A DNA stretch of 64,000 nt from Macrolepiota albuminosa. Its lineage: Eukaryota > Basidiomycota > Agaricomycetes > Agaricales > Agaricaceae. Under the pieces are notes generated by a model. The model searched no databases. It saw nothing but the letters and a program-made list of their open reading frames with translations, and was not told the origin of the DNA. Below are positions 34,920-42,586 of this stretch, piece after piece; positions within the stretch are counted from its first letter, which is position 1, and every line of letters starts with the position of its first letter. The stretch lies in the NCBI GenBank assembly GCA_027475525.1, contig JAMWFC010000130.1:62001-126000 (forward strand). The letters are read 5' to 3'. The position numbers and the translations under genes were made by a program.

Positions 34920-35300
34920 CTAGATGCACTCTGGGTGACATGTACAACTTTGGGATAGGTATGCATGATGCAGAGTCATGTAGTCAAGATTATATGTCTT
35001 TGAGATGCCAAGGATGTCATAGAGGTTGTTTGTTTTGAGTATTTGTTGTAATATTTTGGATTTTTTGAGGTCAGATGTGGAGTTTTTTGGTGGTCTTGAG
35101 AGAGGCAGAGCAGTAGTGGATAAGCCTGAGGGTTTGGCAATCCAAGTTAGGTATTTGCGTTCATATGATTTAATGTCAGCATCATCTTCCTTATCTATAG
35201 GAAGGTAGAAATAAGTGCTGGCTGTAGAAGTACAAAGGATTGAGAAAGCATGTTCAAACTTGTCCCAGAGTAATGGGAACCATACCGGTGAAAAAAGCAT
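34920..35300 (-). pseudogene. DnaJ (J-domain) protein fragment
   Basis: The 126-codon minus-strand frame contains an acidic-basic stretch (EDDADIKSYERKYLTWIAK), a linker (KNSTSDLKKSKILQQILKTN) and the first part of a J-domain (NLYDILGISKT, then LHHAYLSQSCTCHPE). In intact J-domains the last motif is HPDK; here HPE is followed at once by a stop. The protein is therefore truncated inside the domain and cannot stimulate an Hsp70. The first ~40 codons are probably not original coding sequence. Identity rests on the LYDILGI and CHPE spacing. Confidence 0.6.
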
Positions 35301-35524
35301 ACAAGAACATCATCTGGGACAACGAGAATTATGGCGTACAATCTGCTTGAGAAATTTCATGAAAAATTTTTTGTGCTTTGCAATAACAGTAGACATGTTC
35401 ATATGGAAAAATATGAAGTTTATCCACGAGCAGGTAGCTTGATCATCATGATGTACATGAAGGCAGCAGTACTAAAAAAAAGTAAATCCAAGTAAGATAA
35501 TAAGAAAAGATTATACAAAAACAA

Positions 35525-35995
35525 TTGATTCCGACTTTGTTGCCATCAGTGGACTCACTGCCTGTCAGCAAGTCTGAGGTTTATATTTCGCTCCTCATTG
35601 CATGTCAATGTCAATCCTTCAGCAGAGGTTCTCGGCAAGTCCATGATAATGTCACGCCAGTGATACCAGTTGTCCATAGCCCTGTACCGGTTCATGTCAA
35701 AGGTGCTCAACATACAGGCAGAGAATCAAGGCCATCCAACCATGATATCAGCAGTGTCCAGCCATTGGCTCCTACCACTTGTCATGCCAGCAAACAAGAG
35801 GCTATCAACACCAGTGGAAGTCTCTCATTTCCTCATTCCTATGCTGCTGTGCCTAGCCTCAGTGAGTACCACATGCAACAGTTACATGGTCAACACTCTC
35901 CAAATCCTGAAAACGTCACTCCAAATAGTGTGCATCTTAATGGTTCAGAGACATACCTGTACACTGCTCAGCACAAGAATGGGACCATTTTGTGA
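35525..35995 (+). CDS. Hypothetical Ser/Pro/His-rich ORF (156 aa)
   Basis: Open from ATG 35525 to the stop at 35993-35995. It is rich in Ser, His, Pro and Val (PVHVKGAQHTGRESRPSNHD, YAAVPSLSEYHMQQLHGQHS) without domain, signal peptide or membrane segment. It may be an exon of a regulatory-type protein or fortuitous. It lies on the left shoulder of the 36.5-kb inverted-repeat unit. Confidence 0.3.
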   Translation: MIPTLLPSVDSLPVSKSEVYISLLIACQCQSFSRGSRQVHDNVTPVIPVVHSPVPVHVKGAQHTGRESRPSNHDISSVQPLAPTTCHASKQEAINTSGSLSFPHSYAAVPSLSEYHMQQLHGQHSPNPENVTPNSVHLNGSETYLYTAQHKNGTIL

Positions 35996-36289
35996 GAGAT
36001 CACTACTGCTGGAACTGGCATTAGAGATTTTACTGAGACCAGAAGCATGAAAATGTATGATAGGCACAGATACAAAGGGTTGAAGAGCAGGACAAGGCAC
36101 CTGTCCCTGACATCTTAATGCAATATACAGTAGAATTATAGTAAAATAGTAATGCAATTTCCTCTGTAACATAGATATAACTAATGCATCACGATGGTAA
36201 TGCAATTTTTTCTGTAACCTTACACACAACTACTGCACCAGTTATGCATTTACGGTTAGTGATGCATTACTCAATTTCTAAATGCAGAA

Positions 36290-36372
36290 AAATGCATCAA
36301 CAAAGGATTGAACAGAGGATCTTTTGTATAAATAAGCAGAAAATCAACAATATAACTAATAGACCAGCATGC
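36290..36372 (-). other. Degenerate tRNA-like sequence
   Basis: The minus strand has an A-box-like TGGTCTATTAG and, about 45 nt downstream, a B-box-like TGTTCAATCC. Stems are not convincing. It resembles the tRNA-like units at 40.5-42.0 kb in its A-box context. Confidence 0.3.
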
Positions 36373-36429
36373 TATTAAATATAAATACTGTTGCGAGACC
36401 TGTCTAGTGCTCACACCAGTCAGCTGGTT

Positions 36430-36510
36430 AGGCCTTGGTTAGGGTTGTTAGGGTTTTGTTAGTGTTAGGTAGTTAGTTAGAGGTTTGGTTAAGACTTAGG
36501 ACAGGAATAC
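36430..36510 (+). repeat. Interstitial telomere-like patch (TTAGGG degenerate)
   Basis: Two perfect TTAGGG units (36439-36444 and 36448-36453) lie within a run of GTTAGG/GTTAGTTAG variants. It is only ~80 bp and imperfect, immediately outside the left arm of the inverted-repeat unit. Confidence 0.45.
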
Positions 36511-36519
36511 AGGGTAGGG

Positions 36520-37428
36520 CATCACAACGGTACGTGTCATACATTGTATGGGAGCCCGCTTTGTGCCGTACCATACGTGTCCAGCGGAGTCCGCTACACT
36601 GGAGCGGAGCAGTCCCCACAGTGCCGTAGAATACAGAGCCACGGACGTGTCACAATGTGCTGTATGACACGGTCCAGTGGATCAATAAAAGGCGGGCACA
36701 CACATGCGCATGCAGGCCCGGCGGATGCCAGCGGACACTAGCGGACGTCAATGTGCGTCAGCGGCTGCCGGCGGGCATCAGCCCACGACTGAAAGCCTCC
36801 TCCAGTGGCGGACATCATGGCATGAATCAACCCTCCTCGAGGTTCCCCACTTCCCTCCCCTCTCCATTCCTCCCCGCAATAACTCGAGGCTGCGCGTCTC
36901 CCCTTCCATCCTTTTCCCACCCCTAACGCCAGCGTACGTCCACGAAAGGGCCCTGAAAATCTACGCAGGCCTATGCAAGCCACCAGCGGACATCCACGCA
37001 GACGTATGTCAACGGACTCAAACCTACGCGGGCCCTCCCAGGCCTGCGCAGGACACCAGCAGACATCCACAGAGGCCTATGCAGGTCCACGGAGTCTGGT
37101 TGGACCAAGGAAAAAAGTAACTTCGTCTTGCCCGCCGTATGCCTGTGGGGGGGAATCGAACCCCCAGCCTTGGGAAAGCCTCCAGCAACGGAACGCACAT
37201 TTAACCGTTGCACCACAGGTCCGTTACTAATGGATAGATTCAAAGGTCAGATAACACAATGAACGGACGCCCACCTACGTTTCCGCAGGTTCCCGTATGG
37301 ATTTTTTGAGGTGGAAGGGGGGTGGCATACCTCCCAAAAGAGTTTTCGTGGCCTGAAAGGGGCGTTGGCATCAGCAGCCATCAGCTGGCCATCAGCTGGC
37401 ATCCGTCGGAGTTCGTCGGCAGCTGTCG
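36520..37428 (+). repeat. Left inverted-repeat arm
   Basis: GC-rich, with repeated GCCAGCGGAC, CAGCGGACATCC and GCGGCTGCCGGCGG-type motifs. Its inner end reads CATCAGCTGGCCATCAGCTG followed by TCCGTCGGAGTTCG, which recur inverted at the inner end of the right arm. Open frames across it are products of GC content. Confidence 0.85.
37141..37219 (-). tRNA. tRNA-like sequence in the left arm (anticodon not assignable)
   Basis: Minus strand: acceptor stem CCTGTGG/CCACAGG (7 perfect bp), A-box-like TGGTGCAACGG, and a perfect T-arm (GGGGG TTCGATT CCCCC). A small hairpin before the T-arm resembles a long variable arm. D- and anticodon stems do not fit well; instead GCAACGG and CCGTTGC form a perfect 7-bp inverted repeat. 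The acceptor and T-arm are intact in both arms, so it may be under selection or recently copied. It may be a tRNA-derived module rather than a functional tRNA. Confidence 0.5.
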
Positions 37429-38296
37429 TTTCTGGAGAGACCGTCAAGGACAGTATGTATCCGGTGATACCTTCCGCTGGACGGTTTATCTCAACCGTCA
37501 CAAGCAGCCAGTAGCTGCCGAGTATGGCACCCGAGCTGATCGTGAAAAAAATGCGGCAGCAGCAGCAGCACGTAAGGCTACACGCAAAAATGGAGGGAAA
37601 AATTGGAAACAGAGGCCAACACCATCAGCGGTAGTCGATGGCAACAGTAGGACCATTGCTAATGATGGAGCCGCTGATGGCGGATCTGCTTTAGTCACCA
37701 GATCTGCAGCCAACTTGGAGTGGCAACAGGGGCCTACACTTCCCCTGTCACCTAGCGTACCACACACACCACTGCCTGACTTACAGGAGGAACCTCCTGT
37801 CTTGCGCTCACCGCACACTCCCCAGCCTCAGCGCCACAACAGATCCACGGTTCACAACAAATCCCGACCAAATGTATCAGCTTCTGCTCACGACGAGTCC
37901 GCTCTCGACGAATCCATTCATGACAGATGTGTTGATGATACAGCAGTGGTAGATGCCACTACCATCCACCTCTTACAACAAAGAGGATGGAGCCATCCAG
38001 ACCCTCCAATTAATGGCCCTAGTGATGGTTCCCCTAGATATAGAGTGTCAAGAAGGGTGCTCGACATTCTTCAAGATGAGGACAATGACCAATTTGAAGG
38101 TGAGGGAAGGCCGGCATTACAAAACCAAAAGAAGTGCAAGGCATTGCCTAACCAATTGTCAACAAATTCCAAGCGACCCCGCAAGTCTCAAGCACAAATG
38201 TTACAGGAGGATGCAGCTCGATACATTGATATGTCTACACCAGCAAAAAGGAGTAGCAGCCGCACTAAGGTCATTCGACCAGTCCGCCATCATTGA
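37322..38296 (+). CDS. Orphan ORF starting inside the left arm (unknown product)
   Basis: An open frame of up to 324 codons without an ATG start; the first codons (GTG GCA TAC) belong to the arm. The unique part begins near 37428 with FWRDRQGQYVSGDTFRWTVY, a Lys/Ala-rich helix (REKNAAAAAARKATRKNGGK) and a long Pro/Ser/His-rich tail ending SSSRTKVIRPVRHH. The missing start suggests an upstream exon was lost, or that this is the C-terminus of a larger gene cut by the arm. Directly after the stop comes GGGGAAGGGGGGAATGTTAT, which resembles a polypurine tract followed by an LTR start. A retroelement C-terminus is therefore possible. No domain recognised. Confidence 0.5.
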   Translation: MAYLPKEFSWPERGVGISSHQLAISWHPSEFVGSCRFWRDRQGQYVSGDTFRWTVYLNRHKQPVAAEYGTRADREKNAAAAAARKATRKNGGKNWKQRPTPSAVVDGNSRTIANDGAADGGSALVTRSAANLEWQQGPTLPLSPSVPHTPLPDLQEEPPVLRSPHTPQPQRHNRSTVHNKSRPNVSASAHDESALDESIHDRCVDDTAVVDATTIHLLQQRGWSHPDPPINGPSDGSPRYRVSRRVLDILQDEDNDQFEGEGRPALQNQKKCKALPNQLSTNSKRPRKSQAQMLQEDAARYIDMSTPAKRSSSRTKVIRPVRHH

Positions 38297-38316
38297 TGTG
38301 GGGAAGGGGGGAATGT
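38297..38316 (+). promoter_or_regulatory. Polypurine-tract-like sequence
   Basis: GGGGAAGGGGGGAA is followed by TGTTATATTACA, 3 nt after the stop of the plus-strand ORF. In Ty3/gypsy elements a polypurine tract directly precedes the 3' LTR, which begins with TG. No matching 5' LTR or downstream LTR body was found, so this is only a resemblance. Confidence 0.3.
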
Positions 38317-38400
38317 TATATTACATTTTGTAAACTATAGGGTTACAAAAATGTACGAATGTGTGTCATAATGAAAAAAAAAATATGTGATTGTCCATCT

Positions 38401-40373
38401 TCACTTCTCTTCTGTTGCCTTCCGTCTCTCAGTAAGCCGACTGGATGATCGGGTCCGTTGCATTGGCAGCCGACTACTTTGGGAGTTGCTGCGAGCCCAT
38501 CTCCTTGGGCCAGGGAGAGGGTCCTCGGCAGGGACTGGGATGGAAGATGGTTGAGGAGGTGACGGAGATGTTCGTGCGGGAGTCGTCCCTGAGGATGTTT
38601 GTTGAAGCGGGGACGGAGCAACGGTGAGAGCGGATAAGTCAGCGGCGTGATGGGATTGGTCAGTGGCGAGGGCAGAGGTGTCACCAGTGGGAACGGATAT
38701 GTTAGCAGTGGCAGGGGATTGGTCAGCGATGGGGTCAGGAGTGGTTTCTTCCTCTTCAACGATAAGTCCAAGTCCACTGTGCCCTGTTGGATGCACTGCC
38801 ACATCATCCTGAGCTGACGGACTGGAGGGACGGGTAGAGATGTGAAGTTGATTCTGCAAAGTGTCAACCACACCCCAAATATTGCGGATCTGCTCTTCCG
38901 TCTGACGGATACGTCCGGCGTGGTCTTCAAGTGTCTCATCCGCAAGAGAAACATTTGTTTGCAGGGTTTCTATGCAGCCACCGAGCGTGTCGACCTGAGT
39001 CTGGTAGCGACGGAAGAAGTCCTCAATACGCGGTAACCAGCTCGCCTCAGCCATGACAAACCCGTCCTGCACCTGCTCCCCAACATTCCGCAATGCTTCC
39101 TGGAACCCATTCTCCATCCTGTCCAAACGGCTCTCCACCCCTGCCATTACACCAGCCACAATGTCCTCACTGTGACTAGACTCCATTGCCCGCTCCTTGC
39201 CCTTTCCCTTGACCGGAAGAGGGTCCGCTGGGCGGTTGGAGGTCGACGGTTGGGATGGACGGATGGACGGTTTTGATGGTCCTGCGATTGGACTGGTTGG
39301 TTCATCTGCTAACTATTGGTTAGCTATTTGAGCAGGAAAAGAGTTTCATACCGTCATCACTCTCAATAATCGTCACTGACTTCTTTCTCAGTGGTTTTTT
39401 CCCCTTTCCCTTGTTGCTGGGCTTGACGGTTTTCTTGACAATCGTCAGGCTGCATGTTCGTTTGCGAATGAGCTGGCAGGGATCGCATGCGGTGCCGCCC
39501 TTTGTCCTGACACACTGTAGCTCAGGCTGCATGTTCGTTTGCGAATGAGCTGGCAGGGATCGCATGCGGTGCCGCCCTTTGTCCTGACACACTGTAGCCG
39601 CTTACTTGCACAATATTGGCAAGGGGGGTTGATGTGCTGACCCTTGCGACGAGGTGCTGTCCTCAGATACCTGCCCAACAGCATCCCTCCAGTAATTTCC
39701 CCCTTCGGTATTCTGCCCTCTTGTTCTTCCTCTTCCTCTTCCTCTTCATCCTCGTCCTCATCCTCGTCCTCCTGCTCCTTCTGTCGATGATAGGTACTAG
39801 GAGGAGGTTGACCAATATAGGTCACCCGTTTTGGCTTCTTGAGATTTGGCGACGGACCAGACAAATCTCCTGCCGCTGGAGGACTCGGTCGTTTTCTCTT
39901 CTTCGGAATCGGTGACGGACCAGACAAATCTCCTGCTGCTGGCCTATGACCTATCCGGTCTTCTTGTGCCGGTGCCGTCGACGGACCGGCCTTGGTCGAC
40001 GGATCAGGTCGTTCTTCGCCTCTACTTGGTTCCTCCCCCCTTCCACTCCTCTGAGTCCATTTCTTTGCAGCGTCCTTCAACTGCCTGGTCATATCCTCGT
40101 CAGAAAGCTTGCTCTGGAGTAGCGGGATAACTTCGTTGATGAAACTTCTCCTGGCATCAAGGAGGAGTTTCTTGTCATCCTTGATGTCCCTAACCTTAAA
40201 CCACATGTCAATCTACAGAACGACTATTAGTGCATGTCTATTAGGCAGGAGTGCTTGTATCTTACCAGGTCCTTCTGCTGTGCTTTGAGTTGTCGCAGGT
40301 CTCCTCTGAGAGCAAGGTATAATACTCGAACATCTGCGTCAACGACCCGTTGGTGGAGTTCTTTGTTAGACAT
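38401..40373 (-). pseudogene. Zn(II)2Cys6-type protein with C-terminal coiled coil; three exons, frame broken by a 77-bp duplication
   Basis: A minus-strand gene. Exon 1 (40373-40266) starts MSNKELHQRVVDADVRV. A 53-bp intron (40265-40213, GTAAGA...CTGTAG) leads in phase to exon 2 (from 40212, IDMWFKVRDIKDDKK). This has a proline-rich nuclear-type linker, an acidic run (EDEDEDEDEEEEEEEE) and a Zn-cluster with spacing C-x2-C-x6-C-x8-C-x2-C-x6-C (CQYC, C, C, CDPC-type). A second intron begins after ESDDG (GTATGA...GTTAGCAG, about 39351-39304) and joins an exon ending at 38401. That exon has helical, coiled-coil-like sequence (MAGVESRLDRMENGFQEALR) and a Ser/Pro/Arg-rich tail. The exact 77-bp repeat 39445-39598 lies inside the Cys cluster and shifts the frame. 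Without it one protein of about 600 aa results. It is likely a DNA-binding protein, by motif only. Confidence 0.75.
39445..39598. repeat. Exact 77-bp tandem duplication inside the Zn-cluster exon
   Basis: 39445-39521 and 39522-39598 are identical and the match does not extend further on either side. It duplicates the second half of the Cys cluster and shifts frame, since 77 is not a multiple of 3. Confidence 0.95.
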
Positions 40374-40569
40374 GGCGGATGGAGGATTAAAGAAACGGAT
40401 GAGAACTTTACACGAAGCAAGTTCTGAAAATAGATATCATGTGACCCTGTTTAAATTACAAAAGAAGTTTGATTTATTGCTTGACAAAACCTTACTTTGT
40501 TTATCTTACAGTTTAGTAAATAACAATTAGCTAAGCAGGTCAAAAATTGCAGAGGTCCTAATGTTTATT
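40374..40569. promoter_or_regulatory. Upstream region of the Zn-cluster gene
   Basis: About 200 bp between the ATG at 40373 and the first tRNA-like unit. It is AT-rich with no canonical TATA box identified. The gene's promoter must lie here or within the tRNA-like repeats. Confidence 0.25.
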
Positions 40570-40648
40570 GCACTAAGCAGGAGTCGAACCCACCTACTGC
40601 AACACACAATAAACACCAATAGATAATATTCCACTAGACCATCAATGC
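40570..40648 (-). tRNA. tRNA-like unit 1
   Basis: Minus strand GCATTGATGGTCTAGTGGAA... has a 7-bp acceptor (GCATTGA/TTAGTGC with wobbles), A box TGGTCTAGTGG, T-arm GTGGG TTCGACT CCTGC and B box GGTTCGACTCC. The D and anticodon arms are AT-rich and irregular; no anticodon assigned. It is embedded in a ~213-bp repeat shared with unit 2. Confidence 0.5.
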
Positions 40649-40784
40649 TTACTGTATACTGCTATAGTCTAAATAGATATCATGTCACTCTGTTTAAATT
40701 AGGACCTTACTTTGTTTATTATACTGTGTAGTAAATAACAATTAGCTAAGCAGGTCAAAAATTGCAAACGTTTTAATGTTCATT

Positions 40785-40863
40785 GCACCAAGCAGGAGTC
40801 GAACCCACCTACTGCAACACACAATGAAGACCAATGGATAATATTCCACTAGATTATCGATGC
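40785..40863 (-). tRNA. tRNA-like unit 2
   Basis: Close copy of unit 1, 215 bp downstream, with the same A/B boxes and flanking TAGCTAAGCAGGTCAAAAAT and TTAGGACCTTACTTTG. It has substitutions in the D and anticodon region. Confidence 0.5.
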
Positions 40864-40982
40864 TTACTGTACACTGCTATAGTCTAAATAGATATCATGT
40901 CACTATGTTTAAATTAGGACCTTACTTTGTTTATCATACTGTGTAGTAAATAACAATTAGCTAAAAACAGTGAGATGAAAAT

Positions 40983-41060
40983 GCACTAGTAGGAATCGAA
41001 CCCGTCTACTGCAAGACATAATAAAGACCAATGGATAATATTCCACTAGACCACCGATGC
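40983..41060 (-). tRNA. tRNA-like unit 3
   Basis: Minus strand with A-box TGGTCTAGTGGAA and B-box GGGTTCGATTCC. More diverged than units 1 and 2; T-stem partly mismatched. Confidence 0.45.
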
Positions 41061-41141
41061 TTACTTTACATTGCTATGATGTAAATAAACATCAGTCTAT
41101 TCTTCTGTGTGTGGTCAAAAATATTTGAGTTCGATCTCAAT

Positions 41142-41219
41142 GCACTAGGGGGAGTCGAACCCACCTAATGCAAGATACAAGGAATACCAATGAGAAATAT
41201 TCCACTACACCACAGACGC
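41142..41219 (-). tRNA. tRNA-like unit 4
   Basis: Minus strand GCGTCTGTGGTGTAGTGGAA... with B box GGTTCGACTCC. The acceptor is imperfect (GCGTCTG versus CTAGTGC) and the anticodon region is AT-rich. Confidence 0.45.
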
Positions 41220-41436
41220 TTCATGTATAATGCTATGGTGTAAATCAATATCAGTCCAATATTCCGCTACAAACCATGGTTTTCCTCTTTTCTGTATACT
41301 TCTATGGTGTAAATAAATATCAGTCTAATATTGTCAATTCAATACAGATGCACCAGTTGCAGTAAAATCTCTATCCGTTCAAATTCTATATGGGTCCGTT
41401 TGTGCACTACATGAACACCGTCCTGACTTGTAGCAA

Positions 41437-41517
41437 GCGTCTGTGGTACAATGGAATATTCATCAATTGATATTTCATATTGTGCACAAGAAGTGGGTTC
41501 GACTCCCACTAGTTCAC
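41437..41517 (+). tRNA. tRNA-like unit 5 (opposite orientation)
   Basis: Plus strand GCGTCTGTGGTACAATGGAA... with a perfect T-arm (GTGGG TTCGACT CCCAC). It is the only unit of the cluster on the plus strand. Its 3' end is included in the exact 77-bp tandem duplication 41501-41654. Confidence 0.5.
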
Positions 41518-41654
41518 ATTATATAATAGCAGCAGGCCGCTGACATCCGCTAGCGTCATGAATTTGATCCGTTGAAAGACTCCCACTAGTTCACATTATA
41601 TAATAGCAGCAGGCCGCTGACATCCGCTAGCGTCATGAATTTGATCCGTTGAAA
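41501..41654. repeat. Exact 77-bp tandem duplication
   Basis: 41501-41577 and 41578-41654 are identical (starting GACTCCCACTAGTTCACATT), and matching stops exactly at both ends. Confidence 0.95.
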
Positions 41655-41974
41655 ACTCCAGAGATTTCTGCAGCGGCATAAGATGGACGAGTTGACACAT
41701 GTGGTCATTCCAGTGCTCATGACCAGTTGATAATACACTGTGGCGGGCTACCTTTGTGCTGGTCTTTGTAAAAAAGGTAGTCAGCCCTAGTGTATCGTCA
41801 CTTGTCATGTGAACTGGAATGATTTCATGTGTCAACTCCTCCATCCTATCTTGCTTCAGTAATTCCTAGAGTTTTGGTCAGATCCACTACCACAGGCGCA
41901 TACTCCAGGTCAGTACGATGTATATGTAGAGCAAAAATGCACCCATATAAAAACACAGCATTAGTCCCTGTTAA
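41655..41974. other. Non-coding stretch between tRNA-like units 5 and 6
   Basis: The minus-strand frames 41596-41844 and 41846-42082 are short and motif-free. No other structure was recognised. Confidence 0.3.
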
Positions 41975-42052
41975 GGTGAAGTAGGAGTAGAACCCACCAC
42001 TGTACACAATATTGAATATCAATAAATGAATATTCCACTGAACCACTGGGAC
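41975..42052 (-). tRNA. tRNA-like unit 6
   Basis: Minus strand GTCCCAGTGGTTCAGTGGAA... with B-box-like GGGTTCTACTCC. It shares the GTGGAATATTCAT.TATTGATATT core with unit 5. Degenerate. Confidence 0.4.
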
Positions 42053-42586
42053 TGGTTGCACCGCTGACATCAGCTGGCTCACATGCCGACGTCAGCTACT
42101 GTCCGCTGGCATGCCAGTGGACAGCGGACACTCACGCACCCTCTTCCGCCCTTCCCCCTCTTTCTCCCCAGTGCCATCCTCTCCACTCCCCACACTACCT
42201 CACACGCCACCCCCGTCCACCACATGCACCCCGCTTCCCTCCTCCCCCCTGACCTGACGTCACTCCCCACACTACCTCACACGCCACCCCCGTCCACCAC
42301 ATGCACCCCGCTTCCCTCCTCCCCCCTGACCTGACGTCTGACGTCTGCTACGTCCGCTGGGGTACCGGACACCCACGCTCCTCCCCTTCCCCCTTCCTCC
42401 TCTTTCTCCCCACCCCCATCCCTCTTCTGCCACCCCCCACGCTCTCCAAGACGCCACCCCATGCGGCGGACACCCATGCACCCCGTTTCCTTCTCTCCCG
42501 CCCTGATGCCAGACGATGCTGGGGGTTGCCGACGGATTTCCGTGGATTCCGACGGATACCAGCAGATATCCGGCGGATGCCAACGG
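42053..42586. repeat. GC-rich subterminal region of the unit, right side
   Basis: It contains GTCCGCTGGCATGCC, CTGACGTCTGACGTCTGCTA and GACGGATACC/GGCGGATGCC motifs like those in the arms, plus the exact 77-bp tandem duplication 42184-42260/42261-42337. Open frames here are GC-driven and overlap on both strands. Confidence 0.6.
42184..42337. repeat. 77-bp tandem duplication in the subterminal region of the 7-kb unit
   Basis: 42184-42260 and 42261-42337 are identical (CACTCCCCACACTACCTCAC...), with one additional chance base. Confidence 0.95.

Noticed and set aside
34920..35300. Functional co-chaperone gene
   Set aside because: The J-domain stops right after the degenerate HPE motif and lacks helices III and IV.
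40570..42052. CRISPR-like or satellite array
   Set aside because: Spacing is regular only for the first two units, one unit is inverted, and each contains pol III A/B boxes; eukaryotic tRNA-like units explain it better.
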